Positions 19,100 through 27,402 of a stretch of 27,402 nt of DNA are shown piece by piece. Position 1 is the stretch's first letter; the number at the start of each line of letters is the position of its first letter. Both the position numbers and the translations under genes were made by a program. A model generated the notes under the pieces. It was not told the DNA's origin and did no database searches. It worked only from the letters and a program-made list of their open reading frames with translations. The stretch comes from Paramacrobiotus richtersi (taxonomy: Eukaryota > Tardigrada > Eutardigrada > Parachela > Macrobiotidae), in NCBI GenBank assembly GCA_034698045.1, contig JAQGAU010000480.1, positions 1-27,402 of the forward strand, read 5' to 3'.

Positions 19100-20700
19100 T
19101 TGTCTCAAATGAGCCGTGATGATAGTTTTTCTCAACTCCACCGTAGTCGTGATTTTTGTTTTGTTGCTAAAAAGAGATGCGAGCAGAATAGTCTACCTGC
19201 ATCACTTATAAGCATACATTTTTCAGTATCCGTTTACAGTCATGTTAATTACGCTGCAGATTGAACGATTCCGCCATCTTTTGCTCTTGTTGGTCATTTT
19301 TTACTGAATTTCGAAACCTGTAACATCTGTTCATGAGCTTCTGCAGTTTTCCGAGTAAAACTTTTCTTCTCGGATCAGCTTAATAGCACATACAAATTAA
19401 AGTGCACTTATAATGACCTTTTTCTGATTTGCTGGGCGAATGTTGTATAAAAAACTTGAACTGTTATTACGTCTAAATATCGACAATCGTCAGACAAAAC
19501 ATCTTCGTCGATCTGCGCTATCGATCACGATCATTGATATGTATGCAGCATGCTTACATTTTTGGTAATGTTTAATTTATCAGAGCGAAATTCGACAATA
19601 GGTCAACTGCGCAACATTCATGTCGATGAAGAAATCCACCAGAACAATCAAAGTGCATAACAGAGATTCGTATAGGTAGATAGCATTAGGTAGATAGGAA
19701 TATTATCCGTGAAAGTGCTTGCTACAAGTGTATGTTACATTACACTTTCCAATCGGGAAACGGATGTAATTCAGTGTCCGGAGCGGATGTCGGCAGTCAA
19801 ATTGCTTGCTTTTAACAGCAGTTCTCGATTCCAGCCGATGAGCGTGTAAATATGCATATGGTACTAATAATACAGAACTGGTCATGAAGTACAGAATCTG
19901 ATGAACAGTGTCGTTGCGTTTCGCCGATCAGATACCATTACAGCCACCATCGTCGCAAAGTACTAGAAACTATAATTATTCCACTCCACTGGGATATGAC
20001 TAAACTGTTGCATAATAATTATTGGTGATACTACTGCATCTCACATTCGGCGCTCTATTATGACAGCTAAATCAAATTTGTTCACGACAATTAAAAAAGA
20101 GATTTCCGTGGGTTTCTCATGATTTCCTTTAATGTTTTCACGATATCACCGTTTAATGTGGATCTCACTTCCAGCCACAACAGTCTCAACACCAACAATA
20201 ATGCTCACACAAGCGCGATTTACTAACGTGCTACTGTTTTCGTGTTACCGATAGACTACACACATAACGAGCTTTTCCGCCAAAATTCGATAGGGCTTAT
20301 TTTATAGGCTGTCCATGCAGGACCGAATATGCTGAATATAAACACACAGTACTGCTCACTCCTGTGATTCCAGCGGTATTATGGGATATCAACCAGCCGT
20401 GCACTATCCTTTTGGCGACCGGGTTAGAATATTAAAAAACATTTTCCTCGGCGTCCCAAGTGGTCAATTATGTATATGACCATAACGGAAGCGGACATAT
20501 GTACTTAATATCCCACAAGCCATTTTCCAGATGTCAGTTGCGTGTATTTGTATTCAGTATTTGCAGTCATTTCTCCTGCCGATAATCGAGGGGGGCGAGG
20601 GGACATTTTATGGTTATCCATTCATAATTTTGAGGATTTGATAAGCTACCGGTTTACGCAAATGTTTGCACAGCGTGAAAATTGAACGGGTCGAAAGCAA
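19100..20700. other. Non-coding block downstream of paralogue C
   Basis: Counterpart of 5290-6670, diverged and with indels. The end (about 20,000-20,700) also matches 26,820-27,240, for example TGTACTTAAT with AAGCCATTTTC, and the GGTTTACGCAAATGTTTGC segment. ATTAAA near 19,397 is a possible polyadenylation signal but lies 340 bp after the stop. No gene seen. Confidence 0.55.
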
Positions 20701-21650
20701 TTAAAAATCCAGTCCCGTACGGAACGCGTCTAAGAGTGTGGTGTTATACGGGTACCGTATGTGTCGGCGTGTTTTATGCATTTTTATCGTAGATCAAACG
20801 GGTTCTAACTGTAAGTACAGAGCACTAATTAATGTGTGTCAGTTTGTTCGGCGTTACGGAAATCCTGGACTATTAAATTTTGAACAGAAACTGTGCTGAA
20901 CCGGATCGTTTTGCATCGGTTTTGTTACGTCCATATATATTAGTACCGACATTTTCCTGGGTGTTTTTAGCGTTGTGTGGCAAACGAAGTCGTGTATACA
21001 TGTTTGCTTTCCTAGCTTTGGAGTACTGTTTTTCTTCGTATAACCCAACAATGGATAACTCAAAAACGGGATAATAAAACCGAAGCGTGGAAAAGTTTCT
21101 GCCTGCATTATTATCTTCGTATCATGGAAGTACGAGTGATATTTACGTTAGCAGTAGCTATAAAGTATTTCGTGCATGTGCGCCATAATATATGAGCTCG
21201 GTTCACTATTATCCTTAACTTACAGACGCTTGTATGTTTATTACCGTATGCTCAACAGAAGATTACGGTTATCATATTGAATTATTTTAGCAATTTTTGT
21301 TATTACACAGACTGTAGCCACATGTACACGTCTTACTAAGTCCAATCTTATATATTTCAAAATTTTGCCGGTGTTTACAATTCTGTGTCTGTGCACGGAC
21401 AGCGCCCGTTGAAATGGTCCTCATACATAGTTATTTGCCTGGAATGTTATGTCGTGTTTTGATTTAGCTGTTAACACTTAGAGAGAGCATTTTTGGCACG
21501 GTATGACATTAATTTGTTCCACAATATTAGTTTAAGACATTTGGTTGGGGCCTTAAAGGTCAGCAGCAAATACCAGCGTTTTAAAATGCTAATTGTATGT
21601 AAATAATAAGTACTCGACTGCACACCTCATTAATCTCATTAATCATCGGG
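20700..21650. other. Non-coding spacer before GLYAT-like relic 2
   Basis: Overlapping open frames at 20,854-21,108 on both strands have no conserved counterpart and look like chance. The part 21,420-21,640 matches 24,700-24,990 (GTAAATA, CGACTGC-CACCT and ATTAGTCTT-like landmarks), again just 3' of a GLYAT-like relic. Confidence 0.5.
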
Positions 21651-21654
21651 AACA

Positions 21655-22195
21655 ACCATATTTATCCGGTACGGTGTATTAAGATGAACCTCTTCCGGTT
21701 TCAGCGGGCTTACGGTCATGTTCGCTTCTGTTAGATGTGACTGGATTTCGCCATGACTGACCTCGACTGGGTCATCGAATACCAGCGCAACTGCAACGGT
21801 GCCAGCTGATTTTAGATTCGGTTCTGGGGAAGCAACGTCTTTGCCAAATCAAGATACTCGGCCTGAGGAGGAATTATGCGGATTTCTCTTTTGCTCCAGC
21901 TGCGATTTTTATCAGCCATTCCAAAACGCACCGGAAGGTTGCTTCGTTTTCAGCATAAATCTGGACCAGCGCCGTAATCGCCGTCCGAACCAGCGGAGAA
22001 GTCATTAGTTTCGTGCAAACACGCTACGGCGTTCACATCGGTAAGGGCGTCCGCATAGACCAGTGTCCAGGTTTCCAACCAGATAGTTCTGCATCCCGCG
22101 AATCGGTAAAATTTCGTTGTCGTGCTCATCCTGGAAGCGGAAAAATACAAGCTGGAATTCCTCATTGTCATTGTTGAATCATTTTTGGAACATAT
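21655..22195 (-). pseudogene. GLYAT-like relic 2 (N-terminal and middle parts)
   Basis: Minus-strand reading gives FQLVFFRFQDEHDNEILPIRG split across the start, then NYLVGNLDTGL, and after a frameshift near 22,060 the pieces YAENEATFRCVLEWLIK, ALVFDDPVEVSHGEI and NMTVSPLKPEEVHL. These align with relics 1 and 4. The region holding the GNAT motifs A and B is missing, as similarity stops at about 21,655. Short deletions shift the frame at least three times, so no functional enzyme is expected. Confidence 0.6.
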
Positions 22196-22239
22196 ATAAA
22201 TACGCACGTAAAGGGCTTACTACTGACTGTTACTTTCCT

Positions 22240-23110
22240 GTACTGCAGTTCCTTGATCGCAAACCGTACAGAATAATAATGAGAAAGAAAACACGCTTAA
22301 ACACACTTTTCTGTCGTGTACGTCTGCCAGTTAGTAAGACTGTAAGCGCAATCGCTTGCACAGTGCCAAGAACTTACCATATCTAAACTATGCAGTATTT
22401 TATAACCATGTACAGTATGGTAAGTTCTTGACAGTGCTTATGAAACAGTGTACGTCCGATCGCTTCAAAACACAGAAAAGTGATCTGGAATTGCCGTATT
22501 GTTAATGTTGGCCCACCGATAATGAGTGCGTTCCACTGCAGTCTCTAAGCGCACGATATAGAAAATGCGGCCGGCTGACCACTGACCAGTAAATCTCGCC
22601 ACATGTGGTGACTGGAGCATAGCATGTCTTTCCGTGTGAATATGAGCCGTTTCGGCCGGCCGGCCGTGTTGTCCTGTTATTAGCATCGCATTGCCTAAAA
22701 AACTAGCGAATGTTTTTATTTTGTTGTCTAAAGTCCAGTCGGTCGCCTAAAATAATATACATCGTTCACCTATCATTCTGGGACCAGTGCTGTTCCCAAT
22801 TTGGTATCGGAAACCTTTGGTCGATACATTAAGCCAGACATAGAAAGTACAGAAGTGATTCTCTTGCAGCAGACTTTCTAATAAATCCGTTTGCATCGCC
22901 AGTTACTACATCCAGCGCGGAAACGCTCCACATTGTGGAACTGGTCTTTTGGTAAAAATGTATACTGGGAGAACACAGTACACAAAATCTCTATATGAAC
23001 AGTAATATGATCCACAAAATGTAATGCTGCACGTCGTTATTTTGTAACAATCTTGCATCTACTTCCGAAAATTATGGTTAACGATACTGGCAAAATGTAC
23101 TGAGACGTGA
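22240..23110. repeat. Gamma block, copy 3
   Basis: Landmarks: CAGAATAATAATGAGAAA (22,270), AAGCGCACGATATAGAAAATG (22,547 onward), GCGGCCGGCTGACCACTGACC (from 22,567), GAGCATAGCATGTCTTTCC (22,615), CGGCCGGCCGGCCG (22,653-22,666) and GTGTTGTCCTGTTA (22,666). It carries an empty MITE site and an extra hairpin at 22,358-22,438. Confidence 0.65.
22358..22438. repeat. 81-bp inverted repeat, pre-miRNA-sized hairpin
   Basis: The left arm ends CAAGAACTTACCATA (22,367-22,381) and the right arm begins TATGGTAAGTTCTTG (22,416-22,430), a perfect 15-bp pairing. It extends outward with a small bulge through GCACAGTGC and ACAGTGC. The loop is about 34 nt. No hairpin is evident at the corresponding place in the other gamma copies. 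It may be a tiny foldback insertion or a miRNA-like precursor; the DNA alone does not decide. Confidence 0.6.
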
Positions 23111-23189
23111 TATTATATAATTATTGTGCGTATACGGAGCTGAAAATTTGCATGATTCTGGCACTACCGCAGTGGCCGTACGAAGTACG

Positions 23190-23435
23190 GCGAAATAAGA
23201 ATCTGTCCGAATCTGGGGAGCAGTCTTTAGTTTCGTGCAAATACGCGCAACGACATTCACATCGGGAAAGGCGTCACCGTAGACGATTCTGCAATGACCA
23301 GGTTTCCGGCTGGACAGTTTTGCAGCATCCCGCGGATCGGTAAAATCTGGTCAATCGTCACGGTCATCTTGGAAGCGAAGGAATACGCGCTGGATTTCTT
23401 CGTTTGTTAATTGTTAAATTAACTTTGGAACATGC
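23190..23435 (-). pseudogene. GLYAT-like relic 3 (N-terminal part only)
   Basis: Matches 8,715-8,960 and 21,965-22,190: CGGGAAAGGCGTC, CAGCATCCCGCG and CATCTTGGAAGCG landmarks appear in the same order. It covers only the N-terminal segment of the enzyme, with no acyl-CoA-binding motif, and the frame is broken. At about 23,435 similarity ends and unrelated sequence begins. Confidence 0.55.
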
Positions 23436-23720
23436 TGAGCGACGGTCAGCTTCTTGGCTTGCTGCCTTGGAGGTGGAGAATCTGGAAGAGGGGTGAACTT
23501 GCACGTGTGGATCTGCCCCGCGTGGATCTACCTCTAGGATTCGCACGAACGCGATCAGGCGGCATAATTAGTTGATGGTGTGATAAAATGTGAGAAAATA
23601 ACACAGTAAAGCGAACAATCACAAAATAACCCGCGTTTCCGTCAACAACCGTAACTGTTTTCCCAACGTATATATCGTAGCTTAGCAGCGCAGCAATATA
23701 GAAGCGGATCCGATCCACCG
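23430..23720. other. Unique stretch with a 15-bp direct repeat
   Basis: Unlike other parts of the window. It holds two near-identical 15-bp units (GTGTGGATCTGCCCC and GCGTGGATCTACCTC, about 23,500-23,530). A plus-strand frame from ATG at about 23,430 gives 48 residues including VDLPRVDLP, and the minus frame reads GRSTRGRSTR. Neither can be confirmed as coding. Confidence 0.3.
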
Positions 23721-23766
23721 TAAGTAATTGTTACGTGATGACAATTTCCTCCATTGCATTGCTACT

Positions 23767-24111
23767 AATTAGCGAATAAAGCCGAGCAAAATTCAGCGAG
23801 ATGGGTATATTTTCCAAATAATAGCGGAAAATGTTGCCAATAGTCTATGCTTGGTGGCCTTAGGAAAGGTTCTCCAAGATGTGATATAGCGAATTACGAA
23901 TAATTTCGGGAACCTTGACCATCAAAGATGTCAAACAGCGTAAACAACCTTCAGAGAATTCTGCAATAGTTAATCCGAGTGACTGCCGGGCATAAGCGAA
24001 ATGGTCCCTGTTATATACGCCGCAGCGAACAGACCATAAATTGTAGCGGCAGTTGACCAGTGTCCAGCCAACCACCAACTCATTCAAATTAACCCTAATT
24101 AAATGTAGCAT
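23767..24111 (-). pseudogene. Unidentified coding-like fragment, minus strand
   Basis: A frame of 83 codons starts at 24,111 and ends at 23,860. Its composition looks protein-like (for example SLGLTIAEFSEGCLRCLTS and EIIRNSLYHILENL, alternating helix-like hydrophobic positions). After one frame change it continues with PFLRPPSIDYWQHFPLLFG and KYTHLAEFCSALFAN to a stop near 23,770. The region has no paralogue in the window. It may be a helical-repeat protein fragment with a frameshift or an unseen intron, or chance. Family not recognised. Confidence 0.3.
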
Positions 24112-24389
24112 TTAATTATCGTTTAAACAAAATAGTGCGAAACACTATTAATTACAAACATATTATAACATATTATAATTAATAACGGGGTTACGGGTAT
24201 GTTGAAGGCACAACAGCTACACCTGCAACGCTAATTGTAACCTTCGAATTCGCGATCAGTTTTTCCAAATGAGGTTACGACCAGACAACTGAAGCCCCGA
24301 ATGGGTTGTCTGTATCACAATAGCAGTAAACGGTAACGTGGTAATTATAATAACAGGAATAATAAGTATAGTCCATAAAATAAATTATG

Positions 24390-24680
24390 AACTGTCTCCT
24401 GCGCAAATCCTATCTGTCCATGGGTCTGTTACTGAAAGCGCGACTAAACTACTGACCATCTACAGTACAATCGTACCTATTTGGCCACATTTCAACCGGA
24501 AGTCTTGGAACGAGAGTCCGGCCACGGCAGTGTTAGCCGACAGCAGCCAGACAAAACCACGCAATATCGTCAACTTTAATTTCGTTAAATTTATTGGTTG
24601 TGCCCGGATACGAAAATTCTCGCTCGTTATCAAATGGTTTCGCTTTTGCTTGTGTTAGCAATTCTACTGCTCTACACGGC
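24390..24680 (+). repeat. TTTCAACCGGAAGT dispersed repeat, copy 4
   Basis: The lead-in GGGTCTGTTACTGAAAGCGCGACTAA (from 24,422, split) is followed by the core CATTTCAACCGGAAGTCTTGG near 24,489, GCCGACAGCAGCCAGACAAAACC and TTGGTTGTGCCCGGATACG. It is the fullest copy together with copies 1 and 5. A frame reading FQPEVLERESGHGSVSR ends at a stop near 24,577. Confidence 0.6.
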
Positions 24681-25100
24681 CGAACAGCGTCTTGCAATGT
24701 ATTTCTTCTTCTGCATTGACCTAGAATGATATGTTGTACTTTGATCTGGCTATATTTTATGTTAACACACTATATGGCAGAGTAGTAGCATCTACATATG
24801 TTAACACGTTAATTATAAGACATTAATTTGATAACAAAATATAAGACGTTTGTCCTACGTTTGATTTGGCATTACAGACCATCAGCATGAAAATAACAAG
24901 CTTTTAAACATGCTAATGATACGTAAATACTAACTAACAATTGTAAGTGACCTATACGACTGCGCACCTGATTAGTCTTTGAGAACCATGGAATTTATGA
25001 CTGTTGTTTGAGTTAATATTCGGCGCAAGTTAATTCGAACCAACACTGAAGTCGAACCGGTTTCTTAATTTACCGATGCTTTGTTGAATGAATTTCTCAA
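24681..25100. other. Non-coding spacer before GLYAT-like relic 4
   Basis: AT-rich; about 24,700-24,990 matches 21,420-21,640. No gene seen. Confidence 0.5.
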
Positions 25101-25159
25101 GATTCATCATAGACCGCAGTCGGCTCAGCAAAATCGGCTCCAAATCTGCTGTTTTTGAA

Positions 25160-25915
25160 TTCTGCATGCAGCCAGAACAATTAGGCCAGTTGGCGTGCAT
25201 TCTGTTTTTCCAGTTCGTGGGAGCCAAACCAGGCAAGGTGTGCATTTATTTTGCGTGCTATCTTCTTGGACATTTGCGGCGAGGCCACATTATCCGTCAG
25301 CGTCATCGTCACTACTGTTTCCTTCGATGCTCGACCAGTGTGAATCGATGGGCACCAGCTCCAAGCATGTATCCAAACACCCCAGCAATCGGCTTTCCGG
25401 TCTCATCCCTGACGCAAACGTTAACCGTGTTCTTCCGGATTAAATATCGGAATAAATCGTCCTTTTCCGCTTCATCGGGAACAACTGGGTTGATCCAGCA
25501 CGGTGAGATAAGATGGACCTCTTCCTGTTTCAAAGGGCTTGCTGTCGTGTTCGTTTCTTTTAAATGTGCCTGGATTTCATCATAATTGACCTGCACTGGT
25601 TTGTCGAATACCAAAACAACCAACGGTCCCCAATGATTCCAGATACAGTCCTGTGGGAGAATTTTCTTTGCCAGATCTAGATACCGGGCCTGAGGAATCA
25701 GTCGGATTTCTCTCTTATTCCAGTTAAGATTTTTGACCAACCATTCCAAAATGCACCGGAAGGATTTTTCGCATAAACTGCACCGTACATCAGGAAAGGC
25801 GTCAGCGTAGACGATACCAGTGTCCAGGCTTCTGGCTAGATAGTTGCGCAGCATCCTTCGAATCGGCAAAGTCTGGTCAAATTTGGAGTAGTACGATGTC
25901 TTATTGATACCGACT
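25160..25915 (-). pseudogene. GLYAT-like GNAT acyltransferase relic 4 (best preserved)
   Basis: An open frame of about 185 codons (25,869 to 25,312) covers LPIRRMLRNYLARSLDTG, VYADAFPDV, LEWLVKNLNWNKREIR, LVVLVFDKPVQVNYDEIQ, EEVHLISPCWINPVVP, the linker VRDETGKPIAGVFGYM and GNAT motif A (HRFTLVEHRRKQ). It then stops at a TAG. Compared with relic 1, about 77 bp are deleted right there. Motif B (LTDNVASPQMSKKI) is still readable downstream in another frame to about 25,190. About 60 bp are also missing after VYADAFPD. The upstream side has a stop near 25,905 and no clear ATG. The fold and acyl-CoA site are incomplete, so I call it a pseudogene; an intron over the break is possible but the deletion removes residues other copies encode. 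Confidence 0.65.
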
Positions 25916-26039
25916 TACAATTGTTAGGCTTATAAAATTTTCAACACTGTATGTCTGCCGGCCGCCTCCATATATACGCGCATAACAGAAACTTAATGCA
26001 ATTTTCCTGGCTATGCAGTAGATGCAATAATTTTACAAA

Positions 26040-26330
26040 AATATCATTAATAATCCATAATGTGTATTTCGAAGGCTTAATTACTGATTAACCACATTCA
26101 GTAAGTTATAATACTGGAAGTGCACGATCCGTCTCAAAATCAGCTACGAAATTGAATTATGTCGCTATAATATAACCTGTCATATTAGTTGGGAATACAA
26201 TATTAGTGGTAATAATTAAGTAGTGTAGTGCCTGATGTTTTGTCTACGGCTGCCTTTAGTAAATCGTAAGAATAATACCACCAATGTGGTGATCATGGAA
26301 ACAGTAATAACCTATGTAGTCCGTAATTTA
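26040..26330. repeat. Duplicated non-coding block shared with 6,700-7,180
   Basis: Counterpart of the block upstream of the motif repeat in unit A, with the same landmarks in order. No coding signal. Confidence 0.55.
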
Positions 26331-26660
26331 AAATAAGATTTGTCGCTTTGGTACGAAAACACATTTTGGTCTATTGCAACTGAAAGCCCGACTAAATAAG
26401 CTTCTGAGCATTTGTAACCGTGGAGGTACTGGAGCTTTTTGCTTACATTTCAACCGGAAGTGTTGAAGGAGAGAGTCGGACCACGGCAATACGAACCGAC
26501 AACAGCCAAACAAAACCATGTAGTGTGCCAAACCTTTTTTTTAATAATTTAATGGTTGTGCCCAGATACGAAAATACTTTCCAGTTTGCGCGCTTAATTA
26601 ATTGTTAACTGTTAATCGATGTTCGATTTCTTTATCACGCAAAGTGTACAAACCTAAGTC
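26330..26660 (+). repeat. TTTCAACCGGAAGT dispersed repeat, copy 5
   Basis: Core ACATTTCAACCGGAAGTGTTG near 26,444, then CCGACAACAGCCAAACAAAACC, TGGTTGTGCCCAGATACGAAAA and the tail TTTGCGCGCTTAATTAATTGTTAAC. Closest in layout to copies 1 and 4. Confidence 0.6.
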
Positions 26661-27402
26661 CGTTGCCCGTTACCGATCATAATTATATGAGCAACTGACC
26701 ATCCATATTTTTAACTGAACAATTTACATGTGCTGCCATCATCGCCGCAGATTCCTGGAAGTATGATTATTGCAATCTTAAATTGCACATTTGGATCTTA
26801 CCAAAGGGCGAAATAATTGGCGATACTACTTACTGCATTTCTGAAATCGCACTGAATTGGCTGATAAACTGCAAACAGCAGCATCGTGTGCTCCGTTATG
26901 GCCTTTAAATCCAGTTTGTTTCCGACAGTTAGAAAAAGATATTCGTGTGTTTCTCACGATTTTCTCCGATATGATGTCATCCCGTTTCTTTACGTGCACT
27001 GCCACGTGATCAAACATGCTAAACGGAAGCGGATATGTACTTAATTTCAAGCCGTTTTCTAGCTGTTGGTTGCATTTATTTTCATTCAGTATTAAATTTT
27101 GAGCATATTTCGTTTACAGGTCTTGCGAGGACGTTTTTTGATTATCTATGCACAATTGTGAGAATTCGCCAAGCTTATGCCGGTTTATGCAAAGGTTTGC
27201 GCGAGGTGACGAATTAAATGGCTTGCGATATGAGTTATTTTTTGCATAGCAATTAAAAACCCTCCACCCTTTCTTGCACAGTATAGTAAACAAAAGATTA
27301 GAGTGGTAACATATTCTGTGTTCTTTATACAGTGGAGTCTCCATGTATATACACTTCCAAATAATATACACGTTCCATAATGTATACGATTTTTTTTAAC
27401 CG
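26661..27402. other. Non-coding right end
   Basis: About 26,820-27,240 matches 20,010-20,700 in order (GGCGATACTACTTACTGCAT, TTTCTCACGATTTTC and TATGTACTTAAT landmarks). The rest is AT-rich with no gene seen. It suggests that another copy of the downstream block continues past the window. Confidence 0.5.

Larger units (their letters stand above)
11575..27402 (+). repeat. Segmental duplication unit B (extended, partial)
   Basis: Second copy of the unit starting at position 1. It is longer than unit A because it contains the 2,852-bp tandem duplication of the coiled-coil gene and additional GLYAT-like and motif-repeat copies. The part from about 26,000 resembles internal pieces of both units (6,700-7,100 and 20,000-20,700), so the right end may be a rearranged third unit. 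Boundaries are approximate. Confidence 0.65.

Noticed and set aside
20854..21108. Overlapping 64- and 84-codon frames on both strands
   Set aside because: No conserved counterpart, no recognisable domain, no splice context; consistent with chance.
25088..25585. 165-codon plus-strand frame
   Set aside because: Lies antisense to the GLYAT-like relic 4, whose motifs explain the open reading; a shadow frame.

Overview
The window looks like nuclear DNA of a small-genome animal; I cannot name the species. It is AT-rich with GC-richer exons, has short GT-AG introns of about 59 to 75 bp, and holds decaying copies of a glycine-N-acyltransferase-like (GLYAT) GNAT gene, a family typical of animals. I see no bacterial operons, tRNA, rRNA or CRISPR. 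Most of the window is paralogous sequence in which coding potential is the exception.

Layout: two head-to-tail segmental units with a period near 11.6 kb. Unit A (about 1-11,570) holds, in order: a conserved upstream island with small 5' exons (1.9-2.6 kb), a conserved promoter-like block (3.17-3.23 kb), a three-exon coiled-coil gene (4249-5289), non-coding duplicated DNA, two copies of a repeat containing the motif TTTCAACCGGAAGT, a broken GLYAT-like gene on the minus strand (8.05-8.96 kb), and two copies of a third block, here called gamma (9.4-11.05 kb). One gamma copy carries a 239-bp foldback transposon (MITE). Unit B (from about 11,575) repeats this order, but its coiled-coil gene segment is present twice as an apparently perfect 2,852-bp tandem duplication (13,391-16,242 and 16,243-19,094). 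It is followed by three more GLYAT-like relics (21.65-22.2, 23.19-23.43 and 25.16-25.9 kb), another gamma block and more motif repeats. The right end (26.0-27.25 kb) again resembles parts of 6.7-7.1 and 20.0-20.7 kb.

The main genes are three paralogues of an unrecognised family (303, 200 and 200 aa). Each has a short conserved N terminus beginning MTKSVEK, a disordered Ser/Pro-rich exon 1, an acidic exon 2 and a coiled-coil exon 3, joined by two phase-0 introns at the same positions. Both exon 1 and exon 3 are built from in-frame minisatellites (15 bp coding SPPPS; 21 bp coding a heptad) that differ between unit A and unit B. The upstream non-coding island is about 94-95% identical between units, while most of the coding sequence hardly aligns. 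This is a conserved control region driving a rapidly changing, repeat-built protein, and is the most interesting system here. All functional statements about this family are inference.
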